A DNA stretch of 8,163 nucleotides from Alphaproteobacteria bacterium (GTDB taxonomy: Bacteria; Pseudomonadota; Alphaproteobacteria; Rhizobiales; Devosiaceae): assembly GCA_024279575.1 (NCBI GenBank), contig JAJRRJ010000165.1, forward strand, positions 1 through 8,163, written 5' to 3'. Shown piece by piece: positions 6,794-8,163 of the stretch. Below the pieces are notes generated by a model. It had not been told where the DNA came from. It did no database searches and saw nothing but the letters and a program-made list of their open reading frames with translations. Both the position numbers and the translations under genes were made by a program. Each line of letters opens with the position of its first letter. Positions within the stretch are counted from its first letter, which is position 1.

Positions 6794-7732
6794 TTATCCG
6801 GGGCGGCGTTGGGTCCAGGCGTCAATACTGACCGCAATCAATATAACAATGCCCTCAATTATCCTCTGCCAGATCGGGTCAATTTGGTTGAGATTGAATC
6901 CATTGGTCATGAAAGCTAAAAAGAATGCTGCCGTGACCGTTCGCCAAATTGCACCTTTCCCCCCCGCGATTGAGGTCCCCCCAACGATGACGGCTGTTAA
7001 AACAGCAAATACAAAACTAAAATCATCGGAGGGCTGGGCTGAAATTGAGCGCGAGGAATTTATTACCCCGGCGAGCGCGGCGGCTGCACCCAGCATCACA
7101 AAAGTCACTGCCTGAACGTGATCAACATTCACGCCGGCCAGACGTGCGGCCTCACGATTGCCACCGGTAGCATAAACATTTCGACCAAAGCGCGTTTTGG
7201 AAAGCAAAATCCAGGCAATAATTACCACCACGAGGGCAATCCAGAAAGCACTGGTAATTCCCAAAAATCTGGTACGAGCAATCTGCTGGTATATTTCTCC
7301 CTCGGGGCGCATTAATGAGCGTTCGCTAATTAAAAAACCCGCACCAAAAAACATGAATGAAGTGGCCAAAGTTCCAATGAAGGAATTTACCTTGATGCGG
7401 GTCACAATAATTCCGTTAAAGGCCCCCATAGACAGGCCGATTAATACTGCAACAGCCACGGCTAGAAACGCATTGCCGGTACTGTTTTCCACCGTCAGGG
7501 CAAAGAGCGGTGCCGCGACGAAAATTGAAGAAACCGAAACATCAAAATTTCCAGCGATAATGGCAATAGTCATAAAAGAAGCGGCAATTAAAATTGTGGA
7601 TTGTTGGTCCAGAAGGTTTCGCATGTTGCGCGGCGTTGCGAAGCCATCAGTGGTAATGGCCAAGGCCAAAAACAATAGTATAGTTATAATCAGAATGCCG
7701 TAGTTGCGCGAAAAAAGCAGTATTTTATTCAC
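6794..7732 (-). CDS. Ribose-type (CUT2, RbsC-like) ABC transporter permease
   Basis: A 312-residue integral inner-membrane protein that forms the translocation path of an ABC importer. The hydrophobic profile suggests about eight to ten membrane spans. Family marks in order are GNFDVSVSSI (61-70, the GGIDLSVGS-type motif), RFGRNVYATGGNREAARLAG (181-200, the cytoplasmic loop that contacts the ATPase), and GGTSIAGGKGAIW (251-263), with the C-terminal NGFNL and WQRIIEGIVILIAV stretch. The start is GTG (7732-7730), supported by GGAG at 7740-7743 with 7-nt spacing, inside the last codons of the ATPase gene. Only 2 nt separate it from that gene's stop. CUT2 systems mostly import pentoses, polyols, autoinducer-2 or nucleosides; the neighbours here suggest a cyclic amide, hydantoin-like or related solute instead. 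No binding-protein gene is in view; it would be expected upstream, beyond the right edge. Confidence 0.92.
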   Translation of the reverse strand: MNKILLFSRNYGILIITILLFLALAITTDGFATPRNMRNLLDQQSTILIAASFMTIAIIAGNFDVSVSSIFVAAPLFALTVENSTGNAFLAVAVAVLIGLSMGAFNGIIVTRIKVNSFIGTLATSFMFFGAGFLISERSLMRPEGEIYQQIARTRFLGITSAFWIALVVVIIAWILLSKTRFGRNVYATGGNREAARLAGVNVDHVQAVTFVMLGAAAALAGVINSSRSISAQPSDDFSFVFAVLTAVIVGGTSIAGGKGAIWRTVTAAFFLAFMTNGFNLNQIDPIWQRIIEGIVILIAVSIDAWTQRRPG

Positions 7733-7734
7733 TT

Positions 7735-8163
7735 TTAAACTCCACTGAATGCTGCTTTCATCACAGCTTTTTTTGTCAATTGTCTGCCGCTGAGTTCAGC
7801 AACAATTTGTCCGCGAGACATGACCAGCGCCCGGTGGCACATGCCTAAAATTTCTTCGATTTCAGATGAGATCAACAATACCGCTTCGCCCTTGGAAGCC
7901 ATATCTGCAATAAGATCGTAAATGCTACGTTTGGCACCAATATCGACGCCACGGGTTGGCTCGTCGGCAATCAGCATTTTTGGTGCTCCCATAGCGGCCC
8001 GGGCAAAAAGAATTTTTTGCTGATTACCCCCGGAAAGTGAATCGATGTCCATATGCAATCCAGCATGTTTGACCTGGGTATTTGAGCAATATTTATTCAC
8101 TTCACTTAGTTCCTGAGCTTTATTCAAGCCAAGCCAGCTTGAAAGCCTCGCCAGATATGGCAG
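7735..8163 (-). CDS. Ribose-type (CUT2) ABC transporter ATP-binding protein, C-terminal 142 residues
   Basis: The gene enters from the right edge in frame and ends with TAA at 7735-7737. The visible part is the second nucleotide-binding domain of an RbsA/MglA-like tandem ATPase. It has the signature LSGGNQQK (fragment residues 43-50) and Walker B with D-loop, LIADEPTRGVD (64-74). These are followed by LLISSE and EILGMCHR, where the switch-histidine position is Ser, as is usual for the second domain of this family. The ending, KAAFSGV, is close to the common family C-terminus. Full-length relatives have about 500 residues, so roughly 70% lies outside. An internal ATG (8127) is not the true start because the frame is open and homologous-looking to the edge. 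It energises the RbsC-like permease encoded immediately downstream. Confidence 0.93.
   Translation of the reverse strand: MPYLARLSSWLGLNKAQELSEVNKYCSNTQVKHAGLHMDIDSLSGGNQQKILFARAAMGAPKMLIADEPTRGVDIGAKRSIYDLIADMASKGEAVLLISSEIEEILGMCHRALVMSRGQIVAELSGRQLTKKAVMKAAFSGV
7740..7743 (-). promoter_or_regulatory. Ribosome binding site deciding the GTG start of the permease
   Basis: GGAG sits in the last codons of the ATPase gene (GGA GTT TAA), 7 nt before GTG 7732. No in-frame ATG is nearby, so the GTG start is well supported. Confidence 0.65.

Noticed and set aside
7197..7703. 168-codon plus-strand open frame
   Set aside because: It is the antisense shadow of the RbsC-like permease, whose family motifs are clear on the other strand.

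Overview
The window looks like a chromosomal segment of an alphaproteobacterium. This is an inference from three things: a PutA without the N-terminal ribbon-helix-helix DNA-binding domain, a divergent Lrp/AsnC-family regulator of PutR type beside it, and a base composition near 50% G+C by eye. I cannot name the genus. No RNA genes, insertion sequences, CRISPR arrays or attachment sites were seen.

Left part (1-2392), proline catabolism: the minus strand carries the first 601 codons of putA, which runs off the left edge and is uninterrupted as far as visible. It is transcribed divergently from a putR-like gene across a 122-bp intergenic region. The putR-like gene has a good ribosome binding site, a GTG start and a full-length Lrp/AsnC frame, but an in-frame TAG at codon 27 falls inside the helix-turn-helix domain. 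As sequenced it is a pseudogene unless the stop is read through.

Middle (2393-4127): a 190-bp AT-rich non-coding region holds three GTAC-centred motifs spaced 30 and 31 bp apart, and a perfect 7-bp inverted repeat. It precedes a 514-residue LuxR-type regulator with a TPR-like helical N-terminal region and a C-terminal GerE/LuxR helix-turn-helix. This resembles the C-terminal part of MalT/LAL regulators without the ATPase domain. It reads toward, and overlaps by 4 bp, the end of the operon on the right.

Right part (4124-8163), a catabolic/transport operon on the minus strand. In transcription order it is: the C-terminal end of a ribose-type (CUT2) ABC ATPase (cut by the right edge), an RbsC-like permease, a hydantoinase/oxoprolinase-family (HyuA-type) ATP-binding protein, and a DUF917 (S-methyl-thiohydantoin desulfurase-like) protein. 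The spacings are 2 bp, 55 bp and a 4-bp ATGA overlap, so this is probably one transcript. The likely job is uptake of a small polar solute and ATP-dependent opening of a cyclic amide or hydantoin-like ring, with the LuxR protein as the likely local regulator. The substrate cannot be read from the sequence.

The points most worth a second look are the amber-interrupted putR, the phased repeat array upstream of luxR, and the pairing of a sugar-type ABC importer with a hydantoinase/DUF917 pair.
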